From: an uncultured Acidaminococcus sp.
Lineage (GTDB): Bacteria > Bacillota_C > Negativicutes > Acidaminococcales > Acidaminococcaceae
NCBI GenBank assembly: GCA_900314165.1
Contig: OMUE01000041.1
Location: 1 to 13,570, forward strand
Length of the DNA: 13,570 nucleotides
Reading direction: 5' to 3'
Below the pieces are notes generated by a model. The model worked only from the letters and a program-made list of their open reading frames with translations, made no database searches and was not told the DNA's origin. Shown piece after piece: positions 1-7,855 of this stretch; positions within the stretch are counted from its first letter, which is position 1, and every line of letters starts with the position of its first letter. The position numbers were made by a program, and so were the translations under genes.

Positions 1-55
1 TGAGGTGGGTCATTTTTTTCCGGCCCTTTGGGTCAATTATAGTCCGGCCTTAACA
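1..55. mobile_element. Probable IS21-family-like terminal end (left edge)
   Basis: Seen: TGGGTCA occurs at 6-12 and 29-35 (23-bp period) and TCCGGCC at 19-25 and 43-49, so two imperfect tandem units of 23-24 bp run into the window edge. Read on the minus strand, the block would begin with TG at 55-54 (TGTTAAGGCC). Known: IS21-family elements end in TG/CA and carry several internal copies of a transposase-binding repeat near each end. Inferred: the element lies beyond position 1 and its end replaced the 3' part of the acyltransferase gene. A possible ATG at 13-11 with an AAAGGG ten bases before it could open a reading frame leftwards, but too little is present to identify it. Confidence 0.5.
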
Positions 56-1043
56 CCAGGTCGATTCCTAGGCAAATGGCATACACAGCTGCCACCTTTA
101 CCACCAAGAAAAGGACAAAATATTCTTTATCCAAAAATGCCACATTGGGCAGCAGTTCTCTCCACAAGAACGGTCGTACCAACGGATTGTCGTGGATCAG
201 ATAGACCCCCAGCACCGATCCGGCCAGCTTGTTGATTTTGGTGCTGGTAAAAGGCTTATGGCAAACCGCAGCCATGAATAGGGTTACTGCCGTCCCTGAA
301 CTCAGCAGATACACGAACCGCCAGATATCATATCCTTTCAGCCACTGCCGAACCACAGCCACATCCGTCATTACCACCAGAACGACTGTCAGCAGTACCC
401 AGGTTCCTACCTTATGCAGCTTTTCCTGCTTGAACCCGTGCAGCTGCAGATAGCCACCGATGCAATACATCATTACAAACTGCAAGATCGGCGCATTGGA
501 AAAAGAATCCCCATGGAACGTCGGCATGACACAATACAGGAAATATTCCAGAACCACCAGTCCCAGATACTGCATCTTGCTCAGCTGCCGCAGCAATTGA
601 TTGAAAAAAGACGTCAGCGGCATGAACAGCAGATAGCAGGCCACGAACCAGTTATACCCATACCAGAAAGGAAACAGTGCCTGTTTCATCCCTTCCGGCG
701 GTAATCGGTGCTGACTCTTCCAAATCAAGGCAATGCCCACAGAATAGAAAATCATGGCCCCCAGCAGCATAGCCAGCCGCTTCACAGACAACTTCTTCCG
801 CACAGAAAAATAGCCCGTCATTAAAATGAACAGGCTGTTTCCCAAGTAGCCACCCCACCCTACCAACAGGGAAATCAGCACCCCAAAAGTGTGGTGTTGC
901 TGAATGTTCACTGCTGGAAAGATTCCATGGACCACAAAATGGTGGAAGATGATGATTGCCATGGCTACCAAGCGTAGGGCTTCCAACGAAGAGTTACGTG
1001 ATATATGCACTTGATGTAAAAGCGTAGTATCAGATTGCAACAA
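33..1043 (-). CDS. Membrane acyltransferase, acyltransferase-3/OafA family (3' end altered)
   Basis: Integral membrane enzyme expected to O-acetylate or otherwise acylate a surface glycan at the cytoplasmic membrane. The N-terminus carries the family signature LEALRLVAMAIIIFHHFVVH, with Arg in the first helix and a paired His, followed by roughly nine or ten hydrophobic segments. Length (about 336 aa) suits the family. The frame is open from a TTG at 1058, but GAGAGGGGAA at 1056-1047 looks like the ribosome site, so TTG 1043 (or 1040) is the more likely start. It lies about 50 bp after the flippase and closes the visible operon. Oddity: the last six codons (LRPDYN) fall inside the IS-like end at 1-55, so the native C-terminus has probably been lost or swapped. 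Family assignment is firm; the substrate is unknown. Confidence 0.85.
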   Translation of the reverse strand: MLQSDTTLLHQVHISRNSSLEALRLVAMAIIIFHHFVVHGIFPAVNIQQHHTFGVLISLLVGWGGYLGNSLFILMTGYFSVRKKLSVKRLAMLLGAMIFYSVGIALIWKSQHRLPPEGMKQALFPFWYGYNWFVACYLLFMPLTSFFNQLLRQLSKMQYLGLVVLEYFLYCVMPTFHGDSFSNAPILQFVMMYCIGGYLQLHGFKQEKLHKVGTWVLLTVVLVVMTDVAVVRQWLKGYDIWRFVYLLSSGTAVTLFMAAVCHKPFTSTKINKLAGSVLGVYLIHDNPLVRPFLWRELLPNVAFLDKEYFVLFLVVKVAAVYAICLGIDLVLRPDYN

Positions 1044-1096
1044 TTCTTCCCCTCTCAATTATATAGAGAATAGAGTGCTAAAAAAAATTCCTTAAT

Positions 1097-2497
1097 TTAT
1101 TTACGCATAACATTTACCAACTTCTTGTATTTTCTCCAATTCGATAACACAAACAGCAGATAAACACACCCGTAAATCAGAAACGCCGTCTGAAGGTTTA
1201 AATACCATCCAGAAGCAATAAAAATTACAGCAATGATTACATCCGTAACCATACCTTTAATCAATGAAATCTGCAGCATGTTTTGCAGCAAGTATTCTGC
1301 TATCATACAGCGAATGGCTGAAATGCATACGATGGATAAAACCGTTAAATTTAAATTTTTTAAATACCCTACCGTAAAAAGTGTAGTAATCGCAGATAAT
1401 ACAACACAACCGGCATTGATGGCAAACATCAAAGTTTCTTTCCGCATGCTTTTCAGGTATGTATTGATCAAAAGGCCGACTTTGCTTTCGAAAAAACACA
1501 TTGGAAATAAGATTGTCATATAGACAAGACTATCTCGATACTTAGGCAGCCACCAGGTTAAAATGAGTTTTAACGGGTAATATCCGAAGAGTGCTGTATA
1601 AAGTGCCAAGGTCAATAGTGCACGAATCTTAATGTATGTTTCAGAGCGCTGGGTTTCATCCATTCGTTTGAGGATAGGAAAAAATACCACACTCAAAGCA
1701 TTGATGAAAACCATCATGAAGTTCGAAATTCCCAATGTCAAAGAGACTTTGCCAAAAGTAGCAACATTCCATCCCAATGAGATACCATACCGTACTATGC
1801 CAATCATCAACATCCCCGAAATATTGGCAAAAAGGAGCTTAATCCCTACAGTTATATTTCTCCAGGCTTCATGCAGCGTTTCTTTCAGAGAATAAAATCG
1901 GGGAACCAAGAACCTTCTGCAATAATAGGCAGCAATGAAAGCGATTGTGGTAATCGATAAACATTGTGCTACGTAAAAATACTTGAACTGATTCAGTCCC
2001 AAAAAGAGCAAAATGCATACTACGGAAAACAGCACGAACCGTTCTGTGAAAACCATTACAGCGTAATTTTTTATGCGGTTAGTAATTTGCAGGATAATAC
2101 TGGATAATCCATACAAATGAGCCAATGGAGAAAGCCAGATTGCACAAGTCAATGCCATTCGCTTCGCAGGATCAGAAACGAGAAAGCCGCAATAGAAAGA
2201 AACGGTTATCGCCATAAAAACTTGGAAGGCTAGATCAATATAGTATTGACCCGACATTGTTTTAGGATCTAGCTCATCGAAATTTTTGCCAGCATAGCGA
2301 AGATAGATACCGTCCTCGAGGCCAAAGGCAAAAAATCCCAAGTAAGAATAGTAAAAGAGAAACAATTGCCAGGTTCCATAGTCGTCAATGCTTAAAAACT
2401 TCGGAACAAAGCTGACCATGAAAACAGAAACACAAAGAGAAAATAAGTTAGCTATGAGGGAATAGGATATATTTTGTAAAATACCTTTAAATCTCAT
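1097..2497 (-). CDS. wzx: Wzx-like polysaccharide flippase (MOP superfamily)
   Basis: A 466-aa polytopic membrane protein with about twelve to fourteen hydrophobic segments, starting FKGILQNISYSLIANLFSLC, which is the usual opening of polysaccharide-transporter (Wzx/RfbX) flippases: an amphipathic N-terminus leading into helix 1, followed by the FLSIDDYGTWQLFLFYYSYL region. Expected role: move undecaprenyl-pyrophosphate-linked repeat units across the cytoplasmic membrane. The start ATG at 2497 has a strong AAAGGAG site upstream. It follows the Wzz-like gene by 42 bp and precedes the acyltransferase by about 50 bp, so it is probably cotranscribed. Sequence divergence is normal for Wzx; the call rests on topology, length and neighbours. 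The gene is intact. Confidence 0.85.
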   Translation of the reverse strand: MRFKGILQNISYSLIANLFSLCVSVFMVSFVPKFLSIDDYGTWQLFLFYYSYLGFFAFGLEDGIYLRYAGKNFDELDPKTMSGQYYIDLAFQVFMAITVSFYCGFLVSDPAKRMALTCAIWLSPLAHLYGLSSIILQITNRIKNYAVMVFTERFVLFSVVCILLFLGLNQFKYFYVAQCLSITTIAFIAAYYCRRFLVPRFYSLKETLHEAWRNITVGIKLLFANISGMLMIGIVRYGISLGWNVATFGKVSLTLGISNFMMVFINALSVVFFPILKRMDETQRSETYIKIRALLTLALYTALFGYYPLKLILTWWLPKYRDSLVYMTILFPMCFFESKVGLLINTYLKSMRKETLMFAINAGCVVLSAITTLFTVGYLKNLNLTVLSIVCISAIRCMIAEYLLQNMLQISLIKGMVTDVIIAVIFIASGWYLNLQTAFLIYGCVYLLFVLSNWRKYKKLVNVMRK

Positions 2498-2539
2498 AGT
2501 GACACTCCTTTAGATCTTTGCACAACAGTTTGATAATAA

Positions 2540-3196
2540 TTATGCTTTCACATGGTACACATTCCATACCATGACTATCACAATTCCAATTAAAGCCCCT
2601 AAGACAAAACCAACGATCGCATATTTCTTATTAATATTGGATTCGGTGTTAGTTGAGATATTCTCGATAATATCATATTTTTTGATTTCGGCAAAGCTCG
2701 TATCAGGAGTGAGCATCTTTGCAGATTCTTGAAAAGCCTTTTCGTAGGTTTCAATTAAAGCAGTACTATTATCAATTATATATTCAGCATCTTTGGGATC
2801 ATTTCTAGAATATTTCATAACCAGTTCATAAACTCCTGGGCCTACTTTTTCAACGTAAAAATGTTTATCAACCCAAATCAGTTTATTTAAATTACTCATC
2901 TTATCTAGACTTTTATCTAACTTCGATGTTCTAAAATTATCTTCTAACATTTTGATCATATATTCTTGACTTGAAGCCATTTTCATGATCTTAGAGAGAT
3001 TGATTTCAGTAGTTGTTTGTCCTTCCGTAAAAGTTGGAACTTTATTAAATTTAACTGTTCGTGTAAAAATTATATCTCCTGTTTGTTGTACACTGGGATT
3101 TACTTTACTTTTCTCAACATAAAGCAGACCAGAAGTTATCAAGGCGCATATTAACACAACATACCACTTAGATAGCATGTATTTTACATTTTTCAT
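2540..3196 (-). CDS. Wzz-like chain-length determinant protein
   Basis: A 218-aa protein with one hydrophobic segment near residues 11-27 and a second near 192-213, enclosing an extracytoplasmic, Lys/Asp/Glu/Asn-rich domain. This is the layout of Wzz/YveK/CapA polysaccharide co-polymerases, which set chain length together with Wzy. No Walker motifs and no C-terminal tyrosine-rich tail are present, so it is not a fused BY-kinase, and no separate kinase gene is visible. The start overlaps the stop of the polymerase gene by 4 bp (ATGA), with GAGGGAGAG just upstream, implying translational coupling between the two partners. It is AT-rich like the polymerase and short for a Wzz. I am fairly sure of the class, but not of the exact subfamily. 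Confidence 0.7.
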   Translation of the reverse strand: MKNVKYMLSKWYVVLICALITSGLLYVEKSKVNPSVQQTGDIIFTRTVKFNKVPTFTEGQTTTEINLSKIMKMASSQEYMIKMLEDNFRTSKLDKSLDKMSNLNKLIWVDKHFYVEKVGPGVYELVMKYSRNDPKDAEYIIDNSTALIETYEKAFQESAKMLTPDTSFAEIKKYDIIENISTNTESNINKKYAIVGFVLGALIGIVIVMVWNVYHVKA

Positions 3197-4554
3197 TTTG
3201 CTACTTCTCTCCCTCTATTGATAGTCTTAATTAATTTGTAGAACACCATCATAATAATAAACGTGTAAACTGTTCTTGACGCAAGGATTTCATTAAAGAA
3301 TCTTTCTTCTCTAGCTATTAGAAAAATAGGATAAGATACAAAGGCATACAATAACACCATCCAATCTTTATAATTTGACAAGGAAATTAATTCATAAAAA
3401 AAAGTATATCCGAAGCCTAATAAAAACAGGATGATTCCACAACCTAGAAAGCCATAATCAGAAATATACCGCATCAAAGCAGTATAAACATTCGTAGTTA
3501 TACTGCCAAAATCTACAAACAATGGAATATATGTGACTCCTTTCGGAATATCAAACCCAAAATGATTAACTATTGCATTGACTGCATTTAAAGTCATCAT
3601 TCCAATATAATTAGGATCAGGTATATTCATTTCATTAATATACACATCAAATGCTGATATATTAATTCCAGCATAATGGACTAAGACTCTAAAAAATCCT
3701 AAATCAGAATTGATTTTTCCATTTAAAACACCAACACTTAAAAAAAACAAAAGAAATCCAAAGAAAAAAGGTAACATTATAAACATCTCGTTTATACCTT
3801 TATGTATTACCTCTTTTTTCCGAAGTATCATAATCAAGCTAATTAAAGAAAACAATATAAAATATAGAAAAAGTTGTCGACCAGCTGTTAAAAGAATGAA
3901 TGGAAAATAGAACAATATCAAAGCAGCCCATTTAAAACAAGAGTAATATTTTTTATTTAAAAAGCTATAGTAAAAAAATAAAACACTTATATATGAAATA
4001 GATTTAGCTAAAATTAAATTATAGAAAAATAATTTGCTAAACTTTATTTTTCCCTGCGCTATTCCAACGGTTACAGGAAAAAGCATTTCTGAAATTTTTT
4101 GGCTACCTGTTACAATGCTTGCCAAATTAAGAAATTCTTTATAATTCAGGTACAAGCATACCAAGAATAGCAATATCGTGATTAGCCAAAAATTCATTGG
4201 AATATCTACATCTTCAATTAAACCAGAGTTATAAATTACGCTATTCGTCTGAGTTTTTATTTTTTCACTTGTTTTAGTAGCCAAAAATCCACCAAGATTA
4301 AATAATGTAATCATTACTATCAAAATAATTGCAGTATTAAAATGCATAGGTAGATTCCAGTTACTAGTATATAGCGATGCTAATCCCATACAAAATGTAA
4401 AAGAAGTTGTCCCAATAAAAGGAGGATATAATATATCAAATTTAGAGAATGAAAGACAAATGACAGTTAGTAATAAAAAGATCAAAAATAAAATATAAAT
4501 AAAACTATAACTGTTTCCAGATGATGAAATCCATATAATAAATTCCTTTTCCAT
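3193..4554 (-). CDS. wzy: Wzy-like oligosaccharide repeat-unit polymerase
   Basis: A 453-aa membrane protein with about eleven or twelve predicted helices and one longer hydrophilic loop around residues 300-350 (near INEMNIPDPNYIG), matching Wzy O-antigen/capsule polymerases, which join lipid-linked repeat units on the outer face of the membrane. Helix 5-7 contains the GRQLFLY segment, the kind of Arg-bearing loop expected in this group. The start ATG at 4554 has AGGGAG five bases upstream. It sits 9 bp after a glycosyltransferase and overlaps the Wzz-like gene by 4 bp. The gene is extremely AT-rich: bases 3961-4020 contain only 9 G or C. Wzy proteins share little sequence, so the assignment depends on topology and context. 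Confidence 0.8.
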   Translation of the reverse strand: MEKEFIIWISSSGNSYSFIYILFLIFLLLTVICLSFSKFDILYPPFIGTTSFTFCMGLASLYTSNWNLPMHFNTAIILIVMITLFNLGGFLATKTSEKIKTQTNSVIYNSGLIEDVDIPMNFWLITILLFLVCLYLNYKEFLNLASIVTGSQKISEMLFPVTVGIAQGKIKFSKLFFYNLILAKSISYISVLFFYYSFLNKKYYSCFKWAALILFYFPFILLTAGRQLFLYFILFSLISLIMILRKKEVIHKGINEMFIMLPFFFGFLLFFLSVGVLNGKINSDLGFFRVLVHYAGINISAFDVYINEMNIPDPNYIGMMTLNAVNAIVNHFGFDIPKGVTYIPLFVDFGSITTNVYTALMRYISDYGFLGCGIILFLLGFGYTFFYELISLSNYKDWMVLLYAFVSYPIFLIAREERFFNEILASRTVYTFIIMMVFYKLIKTINRGREVAK

Positions 4555-4563
4555 TTTAACTCC

Positions 4564-5412
4564 CTAAGTAGTAGGATATTTTCCCATATGATCTAATATT
4601 CCATCTATGAGTCCTTTTAAGCTCATGTAAATCTTAGATGCTTTATTTTTTTCTACAAGTAATACAGATATATCCCCTCTTATAATACTTTTGATATAAC
4701 GCCATCTAATTTGAGGATATTTTTTTGCAACATATATTTTATTACGAGTTATATAATATCTTCTTAATGCATTATGATTATATGTGGTAAAACAATGACC
4801 AAATATGCAATGTTCGGTTGGATTACCCAATGAATGATTCAACGTGATTTGAGGAAATTCTACGATTTTAAATCCTTTTTGCTTAACTCTATAGCAATAT
4901 TCAAAATCGACTTCATCAATAAATAAATTCTCATCAAATCCACCGCATTGAACAGCTAAATTAACCGGTAATATAGACCCTGACGTAATTGCTATATCTA
5001 CATTTCGTATCTTATCGATTTTATTATTTGGTTCAACTGAACCAGTATAATAGACACAATACATTCCAACTGTTGATGGCTTTAAATGCTCGTATTTTAA
5101 GATATCTCTTTTATATTGTCCAAGTGATCCATTTGGAAACGAGCTATCTTGATCCATTGTTAATAAAAACTCATACCCTGCCAATTGAGATTTTCTTAAA
5201 GCATAATTAAGCACATAAGAAATCCCCATATTCTTTTTATATGATATATATTGTATATGCGGCAATGAAGCTAGGTGTTTTTGAATATTTGAATCGGGAC
5301 TCTCGCTATTATCAAAAATATAAAGATAATCTAGTTCGGTTAAATAAGATAATATATGATCAATAACTTCTGGACCTGGATAATAAAGAGTTACAATTCC
5401 CGCTAACTTCAT
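4564..5412 (-). CDS. GT2 glycosyltransferase, rhamnosyltransferase-like
   Basis: A GT-A fold family 2 transferase of 282 aa. The N-terminus MKLAGIVTLYYPG, an FDNSES segment near residues 33-38, NMGISYVLNYAL near 61-72 and MDQDSSF at 86-92 (metal-binding DxD equivalent) match the rhamnosyltransferase-like GT2 group; the acceptor-side FIDEVDFEYCYRVKQKG motif follows. The upstream frame is open to 5463, but ATG 5412 is preceded by AAAAGGAGG at ideal spacing, so I choose it. It should add one sugar to the lipid-linked repeat unit in the cytoplasm; the rhamnose preference is only suggested by family resemblance. Its upstream neighbour is the IS30-like remnant, so it may depend on read-through. AT-rich like the polymerase downstream. 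Confidence 0.85.
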   Translation of the reverse strand: MKLAGIVTLYYPGPEVIDHILSYLTELDYLYIFDNSESPDSNIQKHLASLPHIQYISYKKNMGISYVLNYALRKSQLAGYEFLLTMDQDSSFPNGSLGQYKRDILKYEHLKPSTVGMYCVYYTGSVEPNNKIDKIRNVDIAITSGSILPVNLAVQCGGFDENLFIDEVDFEYCYRVKQKGFKIVEFPQITLNHSLGNPTEHCIFGHCFTTYNHNALRRYYITRNKIYVAKKYPQIRWRYIKSIIRGDISVLLVEKNKASKIYMSLKGLIDGILDHMGKYPTT

Positions 5413-5544
5413 TGATTTCCTCCTTTTTAAAGCTAAGGTACGTTGTAAAATGAATTTGAACAATTAACCAAAAAACAAAAATCCATAGTGAAGCTTCAAA
5501 TTAAAATGGTTTTGCAACAAATCATCAACAAAGGAGCAATCACT

Positions 5545-5821
5545 ATGAATAGCATTCATTTTTACACAATCGAGGACGTACATACACCCAGCCGCCATCA
5601 TTTTTTGAAAGAACGCATGACATGATTCAGGCTCTGCATTGCCAATGGCTTTCCCTTCGCATCCATACAGCTAGTGGGAGCGGGCCTGGAACGAACGTCA
5701 CAATGTTTTGCTGAGGGATTTCATTCCAAAGGGCATGTCCATGGAGTGCTTCTCTGATAAGGATATCCTAAATATAACAGATACGCTGACTTTAATTCTT
5801 TTGCCCTTTATTGACAATTGA
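5545..5821 (+). pseudogene. Decayed IS30-family-like transposase remnant
   Basis: On the strand opposite to the operon, ATG 5545 follows AAAGGAG (5531-5537) and opens a 26-codon frame with SRHHFLKER, ending at TGA 5623-5625. The next frame (5622-5714) reads MIQALHCQWLSLR, resembling the N-terminal helix-turn-helix of IS30 transposases. A third frame (5708-5821) reads LLRDFIPKGMSMECFSD then KDILNI, resembling the IS30 C-terminal segment around FxPKG. Inferred: an IS30 transposase reduced by a large internal deletion and frameshifts, leaving its two ends. I judged similarity from memory. The 5413-5544 stretch beyond it holds only the downstream gene's ribosome site and AT-rich sequence, possibly the old IS end. 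Confidence 0.6.
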
Positions 5822-5832
5822 CGCCGATTCCT

Positions 5833-6756
5833 TCATACCCATCCCAACAGGATAAAGAGCTTCAAACCCAAATACTCGTATAACGGAGACATCCCCAGAC
5901 CCGGTGTCAGGAAAATATGCAGACGATTAGAAAAAGATTTCTTAATATCCCGAAGTTCGATAAGAATTTTTTTATCTTCCGGTTTCAGGATATCATCGTA
6001 ACCAGCAAGTAATTCTGTAGCATATGCAATCATGCCTCGAGGACCGCGATCACGGTAACGATGAAATGTGGGGTCAAAATGTTTGAGTCGTTTAAGTAAA
6101 AGCTGTATTCCGTGGGCTTCAGCACCTGTCACATTATTCCCATGCTGTCTGTACTTGATATAGGATTCCCGGGAGTAAACTACTTTCCCAAAAAACAGAG
6201 CCAGTTTATAAATCCAGGAATCATGAAAGGGCACCATTTGGGGCCGATACCGCAAAAAAATTTCTCGTAACTTATGATTAATCACCATAGTACATCCGAA
6301 CGCTTTATTATTACGAATAAAATTATCCAGAACAGACATAGAAGGATCTACATCGCTCCGGGGCAATTCATGGAGATCTTGATCTACAATGATTTTTCGA
6401 GAACAATATAAAGCCGGCTCTTGAATTTTTTCGATTCCCTGAACAGCTTTTCCTACTTTTTCTTTCAGCCAGTAATCATCCTGATCACAAAATGCATAAT
6501 AGTCAGCTTTTGGAGCATCAATCAGTAACTGGAAGAAGCTCTGGGTAGATCCCAAGTTCTTTCCCTGATAAAAAGTCAGCTTACCCGTCTTCTCATATTC
6601 TTTCAAAATAGCAACAGTCTCGTCACTGGATCCATCATCCCGCACCAGAATTTGCATCCTATCAATAACGGTCTGTGACAAAAGACTATCCAGCTGCTGC
6701 CGTAAATATTTTTCACCATTCCAGGTACTGAGGAGAATTATAATTTGAGGTTTCAT
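5833..6756 (-). CDS. GT2 glycosyltransferase
   Basis: A complete 307-aa family 2 transferase. Visible motifs: LSTWNGEKYLRQQLDSLLSQ at residues 9-28 (nucleotide-binding start of the Rossmann-like fold), RDDGSSD at 39-45, and CDQDDYW at 90-96, the metal-binding DxD with the aromatic pair common in capsule and O-antigen GT2 enzymes. PFHDSWI around 176-182 supplies the usual downstream acidic/His motif. It is expected to transfer an NDP-sugar to the growing lipid-linked oligosaccharide on the cytoplasmic face. AAAGGGA precedes the ATG. It follows the SDR gene by 38 bp and ends 11 bp short of the IS30-like remnant. Its composition resembles the cassette upstream rather than the AT-rich genes downstream. 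The sugar specificity cannot be read. Confidence 0.88.
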   Translation of the reverse strand: MKPQIIILLSTWNGEKYLRQQLDSLLSQTVIDRMQILVRDDGSSDETVAILKEYEKTGKLTFYQGKNLGSTQSFFQLLIDAPKADYYAFCDQDDYWLKEKVGKAVQGIEKIQEPALYCSRKIIVDQDLHELPRSDVDPSMSVLDNFIRNNKAFGCTMVINHKLREIFLRYRPQMVPFHDSWIYKLALFFGKVVYSRESYIKYRQHGNNVTGAEAHGIQLLLKRLKHFDPTFHRYRDRGPRGMIAYATELLAGYDDILKPEDKKILIELRDIKKSFSNRLHIFLTPGLGMSPLYEYLGLKLFILLGWV

Positions 6757-6794
6757 GCTTTTTGTCCCTTTATAAGTATAGAATTCATAGCTAG

Positions 6795-7835
6795 TCAGCC
6801 TTGCATTATTTCAATCGTTCTTTTTACTCCATCCTCAAAATTTCTTTTTGGTCTCCAGCCTAATTCCATCAATTTTTCGGCATCCAAATGAGCATGATCA
6901 AAACCGGCATATTGATTAAAGTCATTTAATGGGATAGGCTTTATTTCTGTAGGAATATTCCCTACATTACCAATAACTGCCGCCATTTCCCGAATTCTTT
7001 TAACCGAATCTTCCCCGCCGGTAATATTATAGAACGCTCCGCTTGGCGCTTTGGACAGGAGAAAAAGAAATGCATTTACCGCGTCAAAGACATAACAAAG
7101 AGAACGCTGCTGCAACCCTTCACTTTTCATAACAATAGGTTTCCCTTGAACTGCATCCAGAATAAACTCTGCTAAGACACGGGTATCTGTTGGCTTCATT
7201 GTTGGGCCATAGACATGGCATTGCCGCCCTACAACTATATCTACATCATACTCCTCATTGTAAGAAATGCAGAAAGTTTCTGCTGCTCTTTTACTCTCTG
7301 GATAGGAAGAACGAGGGCGTTTAGTATCCACATAGCCATAGTTATCCTCCATGAATCTGCCTCTGTGTAACACATCCTGGCCGTAGATTTCTCCAGAAGA
7401 TATATACAAGATACGAGAGGAATGATTTTTTCCGTATTCCAATAGATTTACAATGCCGCCAATATTGGCTTTCATGACCCCTACTGGATCCACTGCAATT
7501 GAATGGGGATCAGCAGAGCTAGCTGCATGGATAATATAATCAAAATGACAAGAGGAGAAATCAAAGGTGTCCACATTCCCAAGCAGCAGATGAAATCGCT
7601 GTTCTTTTTTATAAGGAGCAAAAACACGTTCTGCATATGCACCATTTCGACATAGGCCAAAGACCTGTATATCGTCCAAATGCATCAGTAAATCAATCAG
7701 AGGAAGCCCAATAAGCCCACTGGCTCCTGTTACTAGGATGGACTTTCCCGTAAATGTATCTTGAAAATCTTTGCTGTATAAATCCACATCTTCAGCATAT
7801 AGACAGTTATTTAAACGATCAGCCAGATGAAGCAT
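6795..7835 (-). CDS. NAD-dependent epimerase/dehydratase (extended SDR)
   Basis: A 346-aa extended short-chain dehydrogenase. Seen: the dinucleotide-binding TGASGLIG at residues 36-43, HAASSADP at 103-110, SSGEIYG at 146-152, and the catalytic Tyr178-Pro-Glu-Ser-Lys182 (YxxxK). The C-terminal half has the substrate-domain motifs GRQCHVYGP (203-211) and YNITGG (269-274). Members normally epimerise, dehydrate, decarboxylate or reduce nucleotide-activated sugars. Here it sits 20 bp after the GatZ-like gene and in the same run as a cytidylyltransferase, so a role on a CDP-linked or phosphorylated sugar is likely. A weak ribosome site (GTGAG) precedes the ATG. An N-terminal extension of about 30 residues before the nucleotide fold is longer than usual. 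The exact reaction is unknown. Confidence 0.82.
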   Translation of the reverse strand: MLHLADRLNNCLYAEDVDLYSKDFQDTFTGKSILVTGASGLIGLPLIDLLMHLDDIQVFGLCRNGAYAERVFAPYKKEQRFHLLLGNVDTFDFSSCHFDYIIHAASSADPHSIAVDPVGVMKANIGGIVNLLEYGKNHSSRILYISSGEIYGQDVLHRGRFMEDNYGYVDTKRPRSSYPESKRAAETFCISYNEEYDVDIVVGRQCHVYGPTMKPTDTRVLAEFILDAVQGKPIVMKSEGLQQRSLCYVFDAVNAFLFLLSKAPSGAFYNITGGEDSVKRIREMAAVIGNVGNIPTEIKPIPLNDFNQYAGFDHAHLDAEKLMELGWRPKRNFEDGVKRTIEIMQG

Positions 7836-7855
7836 TCCTGATTTCTCACTTTCTT

